Shown here piece after piece: positions 34,547-41,856 of a stretch of DNA of 64,000 nt; within the stretch, counting starts at the first letter, position 1, and the number at the start of each line of letters is the position of its first letter. The notes beneath the pieces are model-generated. The model did not search any database. It worked only from the letters and a program-made list of their open reading frames with translations, and had not been told where the DNA came from. Where the stretch lies: NCBI RefSeq assembly GCF_049647105.1, contig NZ_JBARWZ010000044.1, forward strand, positions 62,001 through 126,000. The letters run 5' to 3'. The DNA comes from Actinophytocola sp049647105 (GTDB taxonomy: Bacteria; Actinomycetota; Actinomycetes; Mycobacteriales; Pseudonocardiaceae). A program made the translations under genes and the position numbers.

Positions 34547-37198
34547 ATGGCTGTGGACATGTCGTTCCTGGTCGCCGACTCGGACTATTACGAACCGTGG
34601 GACTCCACCGATCCCGGTGCGCGGTTTCACGCCGTGCCGCTGCCCGGCGGGTGGGTACGGCTCGACGATGGTGCGTGGACCCATTGGGGACCGCCTGGGC
34701 TCGTCCTCCCGGACCAGGGCTGGAAGGTGCACGTGTCCAGCTCCCTGCCCAACGCACGGTCCGTGCTCGCGATCGTGTCGCTGGTGTGCGCGGAACTGGG
34801 GGTGCCGTTCAAGCACCTCGCGGGCGAGCGCACCTTTCTGATCGCGCACGACAAACACGCGGCCAGGCCGCAGAGCGGCAAGTTCTGCACCCTGTACCCA
34901 CCCACCGAACAGGGCGCGCTGGCGCTGTTGCGGCGCCTTTCGACGGACCTTGCCGGAATCGGCGGACCCTACGTGCTCACCGACCGGCGTTTCGGCGAGA
35001 GCACGTGTGTCTCCTACCGATATGGCGCGTTTCGCGGGCGCACGAGGGTGGACGCGGACGGCAACCACGTGCCGACCATGACCGGTCAGGACGGCCGGGT
35101 AGTCGACGACGAACGCGGGCCCGTGTTTCGCCTGCCACCCGGCATGTCGGATCCGTTCCGCGAGGCCACACCCCCGGCGGCCGCCGGATCGGTGAAGCTG
35201 AACGGCTACGCGTTCGACACGGTGCTGCGGCACAGCAACGCCGGTGGCGCCTACCGGTTTCGCACGGCGGAGGACACCGTCGTGTTCGTCAAGGAAGCCA
35301 GGGCGCACAACGGGTACACCGCCGACGGCGCCGACGCGAAGACCCGGCTGGCCGCGGAGTACCTGGTACTGCGGGAGCTCCACACCCGCGCACCCGGCCT
35401 GTGCCCCCGGCCGGTGGAGCTCTTTCATCACTGGGAACACAGTTATCTCGTCTCCGAGTTCGTGCCGGGGGTGTCGCTGTACCGGTGGATGGTGACGAAC
35501 AACCCCGCGGTGCTCGACCACACGGACGTGGCTGCGTTCGCCGGCTACCACAGCCGCTGCCTCTCGCTCCTCGACCAGCTCGACGCCCAGCTGCGCACGC
35601 TGCACGACCTCGGTCTCGTGTTCATCGACCTCAGCCCCACCAACGTCCTCGTCGACGACGACGACCGCGTCCGGCTGGTCGACTTCGAGGCGGTGCAACC
35701 CGTCGACGATGTGCGGCGGTTCATGGGCACGCCCGGCTACCTGCATCCGGACCCGAGGGCCGTGGTGAAGCGCGATCCGAGGGACCTCGACCGGTACGGG
35801 CTGGCCGCACTGGCACAGCTGCTCGTGTTCCCGGCACACGAAGCGGCCGAACTGCATCCGGCCGTGCTCGACCACCTGCACGCGGACCTGTCCGAGCTGG
35901 CGCCCGTGGAGCCGAGGTTGTGGCGATGGGCCACCCGCTGCCACGAACGCACCGAGGACACCAGCCTGCCCACCCCGTCCGCCGTGCGGGCGGACCCGGT
36001 CGCGGCACTGCGCGATCTGGCGGAGCGGACCGCCGACGCCATCGAGTCGATGGCACAACCGGACCACCCGGCACGGGTCTACCCGACGATCCCGCTCGGG
36101 TACCAGACCGACACCCTGGCGCTGGCCGCCGGCACCGCGGGCGTGCTGTACGCGCTGCACCGCGCGGGCCGCGCCTGCGATCCTGCCGTGGTTCGCAGGC
36201 TGCGCGACGAGGCGCTGGCGGCCGCCGGGACCAGTGCGCCCGGCCTGCTCCACGGCAGTGCTGGCATCGCGGGGGTGCTGGCGGAACTCGGCGAGGCCGA
36301 CGCGGCGGAGACCCTGCTCACCGCGGCCGCCGCACATCCGCTCAACGACACCGCGGCCACGCTCGGCGGCGGCGCGGCAGGAACCGCGCTCGGCCTGCTG
36401 GCCCATCACCGGCACACCGGCGAGCAGCGCTGGCTGGACCTGGCGGCGGGGTTGCTCGAGAACGTGCCGGACGGCGAGGAGGAGCTCACCTCCCGGCTGA
36501 GCACGACCAACCGCTCCGGACTTGTCGGCGGGCGGACCGGCGTTGCGCTCGCGCTGTACCGCCTGCACCGCGCCACCGGAGACGACCGGCCGTTCGCCCG
36601 CGGTATGCGGCTGCTGGGCGAGGAACTCGCCTACGCCGTGCCCCTGCCGGGCGACGGCCTTGGCTTCCGCATCGCACGCGCCGATCGTCGTGTCTACCCG
36701 TACCTGTTCGCGGGCAGCGCGGGATACGCCGCGGTACTTTCCCGCTTTCTCGCGCACCGGCCGGACGCGGAGTTCGGCGTGCCCGTCGACGACGACCTCA
36801 CCGCTGCCGAGGCGCTGGCGCGTTGCCTGCGTGCGTGCACTGCCCGCTTCACCGTGTTCCCCGGTCTGTTCCCGGGACTGGCCGGTCTCGTCATGACACT
36901 GGCCGACGTCGGTAAGCGGCACGGCAGGCCCGACCTCGTCGACGCCGCGCTGACGAGCGCACGGGGCCTGTTCCGGTACGCGGTGCCGCACCTGAACGGG
37001 GTGGGCTGGCTTGGCGAGCCGGGACAACGACTGTCCGCCGACCTCTGGTCGGGCGCGGCGGGCGTCCTGCTCTCCCTGCGGCACCTGGCCGACGCCCTGC
37101 CGGACCCCCTCGACACCGTCTCCACGTCGAGGGACACCGATGCACCGACACCGGAAAGGAGTGATCAGCATGGAGGAAGTCCTGCTCTTGCAGGCTGA
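34547..37198 (+). CDS. Class III lanthipeptide synthetase (LanKC)
   Basis: This 883-residue enzyme phosphorylates Ser/Thr of a precursor, eliminates the phosphate and cyclises on Cys. An N-terminal lyase-like domain (about 1-210) is followed by a kinase domain with VVFVKEA lysine, VFIDLSPTNVLVDDD catalytic loop (Asp361) and VRLVDFEAV. The LanC-like domain (about 510-870) keeps GLLHGSAGIAGVL, GLVGGRTGVALAL, FAGSAGYAAVLS and LWSGAAGVLLSL but lacks the zinc Cys-Cys-His set, which separates class III from class IV. ATG 34547 has AAAGGAG upstream. The last 29 bp overlap the precursor gene. No transporter gene is adjacent. Confidence 0.92.
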   Translation: MAVDMSFLVADSDYYEPWDSTDPGARFHAVPLPGGWVRLDDGAWTHWGPPGLVLPDQGWKVHVSSSLPNARSVLAIVSLVCAELGVPFKHLAGERTFLIAHDKHAARPQSGKFCTLYPPTEQGALALLRRLSTDLAGIGGPYVLTDRRFGESTCVSYRYGAFRGRTRVDADGNHVPTMTGQDGRVVDDERGPVFRLPPGMSDPFREATPPAAAGSVKLNGYAFDTVLRHSNAGGAYRFRTAEDTVVFVKEARAHNGYTADGADAKTRLAAEYLVLRELHTRAPGLCPRPVELFHHWEHSYLVSEFVPGVSLYRWMVTNNPAVLDHTDVAAFAGYHSRCLSLLDQLDAQLRTLHDLGLVFIDLSPTNVLVDDDDRVRLVDFEAVQPVDDVRRFMGTPGYLHPDPRAVVKRDPRDLDRYGLAALAQLLVFPAHEAAELHPAVLDHLHADLSELAPVEPRLWRWATRCHERTEDTSLPTPSAVRADPVAALRDLAERTADAIESMAQPDHPARVYPTIPLGYQTDTLALAAGTAGVLYALHRAGRACDPAVVRRLRDEALAAAGTSAPGLLHGSAGIAGVLAELGEADAAETLLTAAAAHPLNDTAATLGGGAAGTALGLLAHHRHTGEQRWLDLAAGLLENVPDGEEELTSRLSTTNRSGLVGGRTGVALALYRLHRATGDDRPFARGMRLLGEELAYAVPLPGDGLGFRIARADRRVYPYLFAGSAGYAAVLSRFLAHRPDAEFGVPVDDDLTAAEALARCLRACTARFTVFPGLFPGLAGLVMTLADVGKRHGRPDLVDAALTSARGLFRYAVPHLNGVGWLGEPGQRLSADLWSGAAGVLLSLRHLADALPDPLDTVSTSRDTDAPTPERSDQHGGSPALAG

Positions 37199-37271
37199 AG
37201 TGGCTCAGGAGGACGATCTGCTGGCCTGCAACGTGCTCACCATGAGCAGCAAGGGCAGCATCTGTCTGTGA
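37170..37271 (+). CDS. Class III lanthipeptide precursor peptide
   Basis: This 33-residue peptide starts MEEVLLLQAEVAQEDDLL (leader with the VLLLQ helix recognised by LanKC enzymes). The core region is about ACNVLTMSSKGSICL. Thr24, Ser27 and Cys32 fit the T/S-x2-S-x4-C spacing for a labionin-type ring; Ser26 and Ser30 are further dehydration sites. Cys20 sits ahead of all of them, which is unusual, and may form a disulfide or stay free. The start lies inside the LanKC gene with AAGGAG 8 bases upstream. Downstream placement and overlap differ from the usual ramS-ramC order. Confidence 0.85.
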   Translation: MEEVLLLQAEVAQEDDLLACNVLTMSSKGSICL

Positions 37272-37287
37272 CGCCACCGGCGTCATA

Positions 37288-37319
37288 GCGTGCCGGGTGC
37301 GGTCCCGCACCCGGCACGC
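37288..37319 (+). terminator. Hairpin terminator after the lanthipeptide precursor
   Basis: There is a perfect 14-bp stem GCGTGCCGGGTGCG (37288-37301) with its complement at 37306-37319 and loop GTCC, 16 bp after the precursor stop. A smaller 7-bp stem (TGACGCC/GGCGTCA, 37269-37285) includes the stop codon itself and might stabilise the transcript end. Confidence 0.75.
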
Positions 37320-37350
37320 GAGACCGCACAGGCGCAGCGCATCCGCCGGG

Positions 37351-38214
37351 TCAGACGGGTGGCACCGGGATCTCCGGGGAGTCGGTCAGGCCGAGTTTGC
37401 GGCGGGCACGCTGGTAGAAGGTCGTCATGCCGAGGCGGACGACGCGCGCGGCGCTCGGGCGGGCACGCAGCTCGATGCGGTCACCCGGCCGCACGTAGCC
37501 AGCGACCTCGCCGTCGACCTCGACGGCCAGCCTGCCGCTGGTCGGCAGCAGGTCCAGGGTCACCGTGTCGTGGACCGACAGCACCATGCCCCTGCTGTAG
37601 GCGGAGTGCGGCGCGGCCGGGGTGACCAGCAGCGCCTCCACGGCGGGGCTCGTGATCGGGCCGCCAGCCGAGAAGCTGTAGGCGGTCGACCCGGTTGGGG
37701 TGGCGACGATGACGGCGTCGGCCGCGTAGCTGACGAACCGCTGCCCGGCCACCCCCACCGCGACGACCGCGTTGCCGTTGCCGGGCACCCGCACCACGGC
37801 GACGTCGTTGAACGCGGTGACGGTCCGGTCGCCGAGCCGCGCGTCGACGGCCAGCCGCGGCTCGACGGTGTACTGGTGGTCGTCGATGGCCGACAACGCG
37901 GCGGGCAGGTCGGGCACGTCCACCTCGGCCAGGAAGCCGAGCTTGCCGAGGTTCACCCCGAGCACCGGGGCCCGCTGCCGGTCGGCCAGCCGCATCGTGC
38001 GCAGCATCGTCCCGTCGCCGCCGAGGCTGACCAGCAGATCCGACCGGCCGGCCAGCTCGTCCGCGCTCACCGCCACCGCCGCGCAGTCGAGCCGCACGAC
38101 CTCCTCCGCGATCCCGAAGATCTCGATTCCCCGGTTCGCCGCCCATCCCAGCACGGCCTCGACCGCTGCCGAGGAGTCCCGCCTCGGGTGCAACACCAGC
38201 CCGGCCGAGTGCAT
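37351..38214 (-). CDS. nadK: NAD kinase
   Basis: This 287-residue enzyme phosphorylates NAD to NADP using ATP or polyphosphate. The diagnostic motifs are SLGGDGTMLRTMRLA (GGDG), VNLGKLGFLAEV, FNDVAVVR (NE/D motif variant), ADAVIVATPTGSTAYSFSAGGPI and the C-terminal VEVDGEVAGYVRPGDRIEL. Length fits the family. It faces the GH16 gene across a 176-bp divergent region with two inverted repeats. Most actinobacteria also carry a nadK next to recN, so this could be a second copy. Confidence 0.92.
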   Translation of the reverse strand: MHSAGLVLHPRRDSSAAVEAVLGWAANRGIEIFGIAEEVVRLDCAAVAVSADELAGRSDLLVSLGGDGTMLRTMRLADRQRAPVLGVNLGKLGFLAEVDVPDLPAALSAIDDHQYTVEPRLAVDARLGDRTVTAFNDVAVVRVPGNGNAVVAVGVAGQRFVSYAADAVIVATPTGSTAYSFSAGGPITSPAVEALLVTPAAPHSAYSRGMVLSVHDTVTLDLLPTSGRLAVEVDGEVAGYVRPGDRIELRARPSAARVVRLGMTTFYQRARRKLGLTDSPEIPVPPV

Positions 38215-38282
38215 CTCACCGTTCCCAGGAGGTCGTCATGCGTCGAGTCTCCCCCCGTCGTCCGGCCCCTGCGAGGCGGAGC

Positions 38283-38310
38283 AGGGTCCCGTAACCGGTT
38301 CCGGGACCCT
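38283..38310. promoter_or_regulatory. 28-bp near-palindrome between nadK and the GH16 gene
   Basis: The arms AGGGTCCCG (38283-38291) and CGGGACCCT (38302-38310) enclose an inner palindrome AACCGGTT; only one base pair of the 28 bp is mismatched. It lies 69 bp from the nadK start and 80 bp from the GH16 start, a natural place for an operator acting on either promoter. Confidence 0.5.
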
Positions 38311-38348
38311 ACTTTCGTCGGGTGTGGCGGCCATCCGGCGCGTGGCAT

Positions 38349-38371
38349 TTTTGTTGTACGCGACAACAAAA
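38349..38371. promoter_or_regulatory. AT-rich inverted repeat just upstream of the GH16 gene
   Basis: TTTTGTTGT (38349-38357) and ACAACAAAA (38363-38371) form 9-bp arms around five bases, ending 19 bp before the GH16 start. Its AT-richness is striking in this DNA. The position over the likely promoter or untranslated leader suggests a repressor site or a small hairpin. Confidence 0.45.
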
Positions 38372-38390
38372 GATCACAGTCGGGGTGACG

Positions 38391-39269
38391 ATGATGTCAA
38401 CGCGCAAATCCAGGTTCTCTCAACGGTTCAGGCTCGTCACGGTGCTCGGCGCCGTGTCGGCGACAGCACTGACGACGCTCGTGGTCGGTCCGGCGCAGGC
38501 CGCCGAACAGGACGGTCCCCACGTCGCCGCCGTGACCTTCGAGGACAACTTCGACGGGCCGGGCGGTGCGCCGGTGGACGGCTCGAAGTGGCTCACGGAG
38601 ACCGGCGACAACGTCAACAACCACGAGCGGCAGTACTACACGACCTCCACCAGCAACGCGGCGCTCGACGGCCAGGGCAACCTCGTCATCACGGCCCGCC
38701 GCGAGAACCCCGCGAACTACCAGTGCTGGTACGGCACGTGCGAGTACACCTCAGCCCGACTGAACACCTCCGGCCGGTTCACCCAGACCTACGGCCACTA
38801 CGAGGCCCGCATCAAGATGTCGCGCGGACAGGGCATGTGGCCCGCCTTCTGGATGCTGGGCGACGACATCGGCAACGTCGGCTGGCCGCAGAGCGGCGAG
38901 ATCGACGTCATGGAGAACGTCGGCTTCGAGCCGTCACAGGTGCACGGCACCATCCACGGGCCGGGCTACAGCGGTGCGGGCGGGATCGGCGCCGGCTACT
39001 CCATCGGCGGCGCGTTCGCCGACGACTTCCACACGTTCGCGGTCGACTGGTCCCCGAACAAGATCGTGTGGTCGGTCGACGGCAACGTCTACCAGACCCG
39101 CACACCCGCCGACCTGAACGGCAACCAGTGGGTGTTCGACAAGCCCTTCTTCCTGATCCTGAACCTCGCGGTCGGCGGCTACTGGCCGGGCGACCCGGAC
39201 GGCAGCACCCCGTTCCCCAACACGCTGGTCGTCGACTACGTCCGGGTGACGGACACACCGGAGCACTGA
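38391..39269 (+). CDS. Secreted GH16 endo-beta-1,3-glucanase-like enzyme
   Basis: This 292-residue protein has a signal peptide ending GPAQAAEQ. The GH16 domain has the catalytic signature SGEIDVMENVG (ExDxxE, nucleophile and acid Glu), with EARIKMSRGQGMWPAFWMLG, GTIHGPGYSG and FFLILNLAVGGYWPGDPDG, the last typical of laminarinases. It should hydrolyse beta-1,3 or mixed-linkage glucans outside the cell. There is no carbohydrate-binding module. The start is ATG 38391 (ATG 38394 is equally possible) after GGGGTGA. Two inverted repeats precede it. Confidence 0.9.
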   Translation: MMSTRKSRFSQRFRLVTVLGAVSATALTTLVVGPAQAAEQDGPHVAAVTFEDNFDGPGGAPVDGSKWLTETGDNVNNHERQYYTTSTSNAALDGQGNLVITARRENPANYQCWYGTCEYTSARLNTSGRFTQTYGHYEARIKMSRGQGMWPAFWMLGDDIGNVGWPQSGEIDVMENVGFEPSQVHGTIHGPGYSGAGGIGAGYSIGGAFADDFHTFAVDWSPNKIVWSVDGNVYQTRTPADLNGNQWVFDKPFFLILNLAVGGYWPGDPDGSTPFPNTLVVDYVRVTDTPEH

Positions 39270-39302
39270 GGGAGCACTGACGGGCCCGCGCCGCCGCCTT
39301 GT

Positions 39303-40076
39303 CTACTGACCGGCGGCGACGCTGGGCTCGCCACCGGTGCCGAGGCTCTGCTGGCTGATGCTCGTCAGCGCCGTCTGGATCAGCTCCACGACAGCCATCC
39401 CACCCTGCACCAGCTTCATCAGGTTGTCGCCACTGGCCAGCAGCGCCGCCAGCTTCGCCGCGATCCTCAGCGCGTACTCCACCGCGATCCCCACACACGG
39501 CGGGATCGCCTCCACGACGCTCTGGCCAAAAGTCTCCCCGGCCCGCGCGACGGCCTGGGTCATGATCGGCACGATCTGCGCGACCGCCTCCGCGATCAGC
39601 TGGGTGACCTCCGCGATCGCCTGCGCCACAACCTGACCAGCACCGATGATCGCATTGGCGGTCGTGTTGCTCGCCTCGCCGAGACCCGCGACACCCTCCG
39701 CGTGCTGCGCGGCGGACTCCCGGTACTCCGAGGCGGCCGCACCGGACCAGCCGGAGGTCTGCGCCTTGGTCGAGGCCCGGTACTCGTCGGCAATGCCCCC
39801 GATGTCCTGCCCGGCGGAGCCGAAGTCCTGTGAGCCCGACTCGACGGAGGCGCCGTTGCCGCCCTGCAGCTGGGTGAGCGGTTCACCGAGGAACGACACG
39901 AGCGGCGTGAACCACGACAGACCCGCCGCGGCAAGCCCGCTCAGCGGGTTGAACGAGGATCCCAGCAGACCCAGCGGAGCACCCGGCACGCCGAGGCCCG
40001 GCGCCACCCATCCCTTGGCACGCACGGCATCGTCGGTCGCCTTCAGGTCGGCGACCATCTGCGCCGTGTCCGCCAT
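39303..40076 (-). CDS. ESX-associated WXG100/EspA-like protein
   Basis: This 257-residue protein has a helical N-terminal half with a WSGAAASEYRESAAQHAEG segment resembling the WxG turn of WXG100 or LXG-type substrates. Ala-rich helices follow and include CVGIAVEYALRIAAKLAALLASGDN, which may insert in a membrane. It is the last gene of a six-gene operon with EspG and EspC-like genes, and its ATG overlaps the preceding stop (TGATG). It is probably a secreted type VII substrate or part of one. The function of the mature protein is unknown. Confidence 0.68.
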   Translation of the reverse strand: MADTAQMVADLKATDDAVRAKGWVAPGLGVPGAPLGLLGSSFNPLSGLAAAGLSWFTPLVSFLGEPLTQLQGGNGASVESGSQDFGSAGQDIGGIADEYRASTKAQTSGWSGAAASEYRESAAQHAEGVAGLGEASNTTANAIIGAGQVVAQAIAEVTQLIAEAVAQIVPIMTQAVARAGETFGQSVVEAIPPCVGIAVEYALRIAAKLAALLASGDNLMKLVQGGMAVVELIQTALTSISQQSLGTGGEPSVAAGQ

Positions 40077-40381
40077 CAGGGGTACTCCCGGTTCAGGGTG
40101 GTGGCGTTGGTGTCGTCGGTGTCCTGGTAGCCGGTCGCCGTGCGGGAGATGCCGGTGCTCAGCTCGGCCACCGAGGAGGACGCGTCCGTGACCGAGTTCG
40201 CGACCTGCGTCATCGCGCCCTGCAGGCCCGTTGCGAGGAACTGGGCGAACACGCCGAGTGCGAGGTCGGCGAGGCCGCTCGGCAGTCGCCCGCCGATGGC
40301 GGAGAGCTGGTCGGCGACGTCGCCGACGCTGCCTGCGTGACCGTGGAGCTGACCGGGATCGACGTCGAAGCCAGGAGTCAT
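40076..40381 (-). CDS. EspC-like / WXG100-type small ESX substrate
   Basis: This 101-residue helical-hairpin protein begins MTPGFDVDPGQLHGHAGSVG. It has the pattern of the EspC excreted-factor family: a hydrophobic first helix (VADQLSAIGGRL), a central Gly/Ala turn and a second helix ending SVAELSTGISRTATGYQDTD, including a YxxxD/E-like element (YQDTD) as in type VII secretion signals. It is coupled to YbaB (ATGA) and to the next gene. It likely pairs with the neighbouring 257-residue protein for export. Confidence 0.72.
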   Translation of the reverse strand: MTPGFDVDPGQLHGHAGSVGDVADQLSAIGGRLPSGLADLALGVFAQFLATGLQGAMTQVANSVTDASSSVAELSTGISRTATGYQDTDDTNATTLNREYP

Positions 40382-40773
40382 TGAGTGATCTCCGGGTTCT
40401 CGAAGAAGTCGTCCTCGTCACGGTCCTTCGTCGGCACCCCGGCAGGCAGGTGCTTCTTGATCACGTCCAGCGCCGGGCCCTCGCCGAAGTACTTGGTCGA
40501 GATGCCGACGATCTGGGCGCTGACCGCGCGCCGCGCCTTGTGCGTGGTGTCGAGGATGAGCCGCGCCAGCTCATCGGCTTCGAGCGCGCGGGCCGCGGGG
40601 GTGAGGGTGAGGTCCTCGAGCGTGCCGCTGCCACTGACCCTCACCTCGACCTCGCCTCGGCGCGAGGTCGCCGTCGCGCCGACCTGCCGCAGGCGCTCCC
40701 CCGCCTGCTCGGCCCGCGTCGCCGCCTCGGTGATGCGCTTGTCGTACTGAGCGAGCCACTGCTCAGGATCCAT
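40378..40773 (-). CDS. YbaB/EbfC-family protein of ESX cluster
   Basis: This 131-residue protein opens with a coiled helix (ITEAATRAEQAGERLRQVG) followed by the YbaB-like strand region VEVRVSGSGTLEDLTLTP. YbaB/EbfC proteins bind DNA, but copies of this type recur within ESX operons (such as EspL-like proteins), where a chaperone or stabilising role is suspected. The acidic C-terminus DRDEDDFFE is notable. GAGGAGGG precedes the ATG, which lies 11 bp inside the EspG gene. Confidence 0.72.
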   Translation of the reverse strand: MDPEQWLAQYDKRITEAATRAEQAGERLRQVGATATSRRGEVEVRVSGSGTLEDLTLTPAARALEADELARLILDTTHKARRAVSAQIVGISTKYFGEGPALDVIKKHLPAGVPTKDRDEDDFFENPEITQ

Positions 40774-41515
40774 CTTGTTCCCTCCTCGCGGTCAACGCCA
40801 TGTGTTTGAGCGCTCGGCTCATGTCGTGCTGCTTCAAGGTGTTGACGCTGGTCCACCCGTCCGCCGCGCGGTGCACCCGCACCCGCCCGCGCGGACCATC
40901 CAACCAGGACAGTCCTGGTCCTGGCCTGGTGATCTCACCGTCGTCGCGGCAGGTCGCCCCGCACTGTCCCGCGCCGGTCAGCTCCGGGAGCACCACCTCG
41001 AGCTCGGCGAGCAGACCGGGATCGCGGCTGTCCGGCGGGACCGTGATCGGCATGATCACGGCCGGGGTGACCGGGGGCACCAGACTGATCAGTTCGTCGG
41101 CGAGCGAGTTCTGCGCGATCCGCCGGATCCGCACCCCGTTCGTCGCCGCGTCGCCGGTGAGCTGCTGGTGGCAGATCAGCGTCCAGGACCGGTAGACCAT
41201 GGCCACGACGCCGACCGCCGCGGTCGGGCCGGTGAGCACGAGATCGACCGTGCCCCGGTACTCCCGCAAGGCCGTGACCACCTCGGCCGCGACACCGAGC
41301 GGACCGCGTTCGCCTGCCAGCCCACGGGCCCGCAGGGTCACCCCCGCCGCGGCCAGCAGCACCTCCCGCTCCCCCGCGATCCGGCCGAACTCCGGCACCC
41401 GCAACGGAAAGGGGAACCGCGAACCGGCGTGCGTTGCGAGCAGGTCCAGCTCCACGAGTCCGAAGTGGACACCGTCGCGTATGGTACGGGCCGCCAGGGT
41501 GGGTGCGGCAGTCAT
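40763..41515 (-). CDS. ESX secretion-associated protein EspG
   Basis: This 250-residue protein shows the EspG family layout: an N-terminal HFGLVELDLLATHAGSRFPFPL, a central FxxxR-like sheet region (VDLVLTGPTAAVGVVAMVYRSWTLICHQ, of which only parts are quoted) and a C-terminal RVRVHRAADGWTSVNTLKQHD. EspG proteins are cytosolic chaperones that hold PPE proteins before ESX export. The operon's first gene encodes a PPE-like protein, which is the likely client. ATG 41515 overlaps the upstream stop. Confidence 0.75.
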   Translation of the reverse strand: MTAAPTLAARTIRDGVHFGLVELDLLATHAGSRFPFPLRVPEFGRIAGEREVLLAAAGVTLRARGLAGERGPLGVAAEVVTALREYRGTVDLVLTGPTAAVGVVAMVYRSWTLICHQQLTGDAATNGVRIRRIAQNSLADELISLVPPVTPAVIMPITVPPDSRDPGLLAELEVVLPELTGAGQCGATCRDDGEITRPGPGLSWLDGPRGRVRVHRAADGWTSVNTLKQHDMSRALKHMALTARREQDGS

Positions 41516-41856
41516 CCCACCGTATCCTGGTCGGTGAACTTCCAGGCGATCTCGCTGTCGCCGTCCTGGTACCGGTGCACGGTGGCACGCAGCGCCTGGT
41601 GGTAGCTGTTCAGCTCACCGTCGGCCGCGCTGACCTCACCGGTGAGCCCGGCCGGGCCGGCCGCCTCCCGCAACCGCATCGCGAGGTGCATCGCGGGCGG
41701 GGCGGTACCCAGCAACGGCTGACGCTCGGCCAGCCGCCCCGCAGAGGACACCAGGCCACTCGTATGGTCGCCGATGTCGGTCAACGCCCTGACCTGTCCG
41801 GTCAGCTCGTCGGAGAGGACCTCGAAGCCGGGCTGGGATGGCTTGTTAGAACTCAA
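41512..41856 (-). CDS. Small helical ESX-cluster protein, TTG start
   Basis: This 114-residue protein contains FEVLSDELTGQVRALTDIG and later a long helix VSAADGELNSYHQALRATVHRYQDGD, consistent with a WXG100-like or EspC-like hairpin without a WxG. The only start with good ribosome binding is TTG 41856, six bases after GGGAGG and 11 bp inside the PPE-like gene. It may be the heterodimer partner of the PPE-like product. Its family assignment is tentative. Confidence 0.6.
   Translation of the reverse strand: MSSNKPSQPGFEVLSDELTGQVRALTDIGDHTSGLVSSAGRLAERQPLLGTAPPAMHLAMRLREAAGPAGLTGEVSAADGELNSYHQALRATVHRYQDGDSEIAWKFTDQDTVG

Noticed and set aside
34523..37171. An 882-codon minus-strand frame over the lanthipeptide synthetase
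   Set aside because: The plus strand carries the kinase and LanC motifs and a good ribosome site; the minus frame has none.
36000..37198. Class IV lanthipeptide synthetase (LanL) as alternative identity
   Set aside because: The cyclase domain lacks the Cys-Cys-His zinc ligands required for class IV, so class III is the better call.
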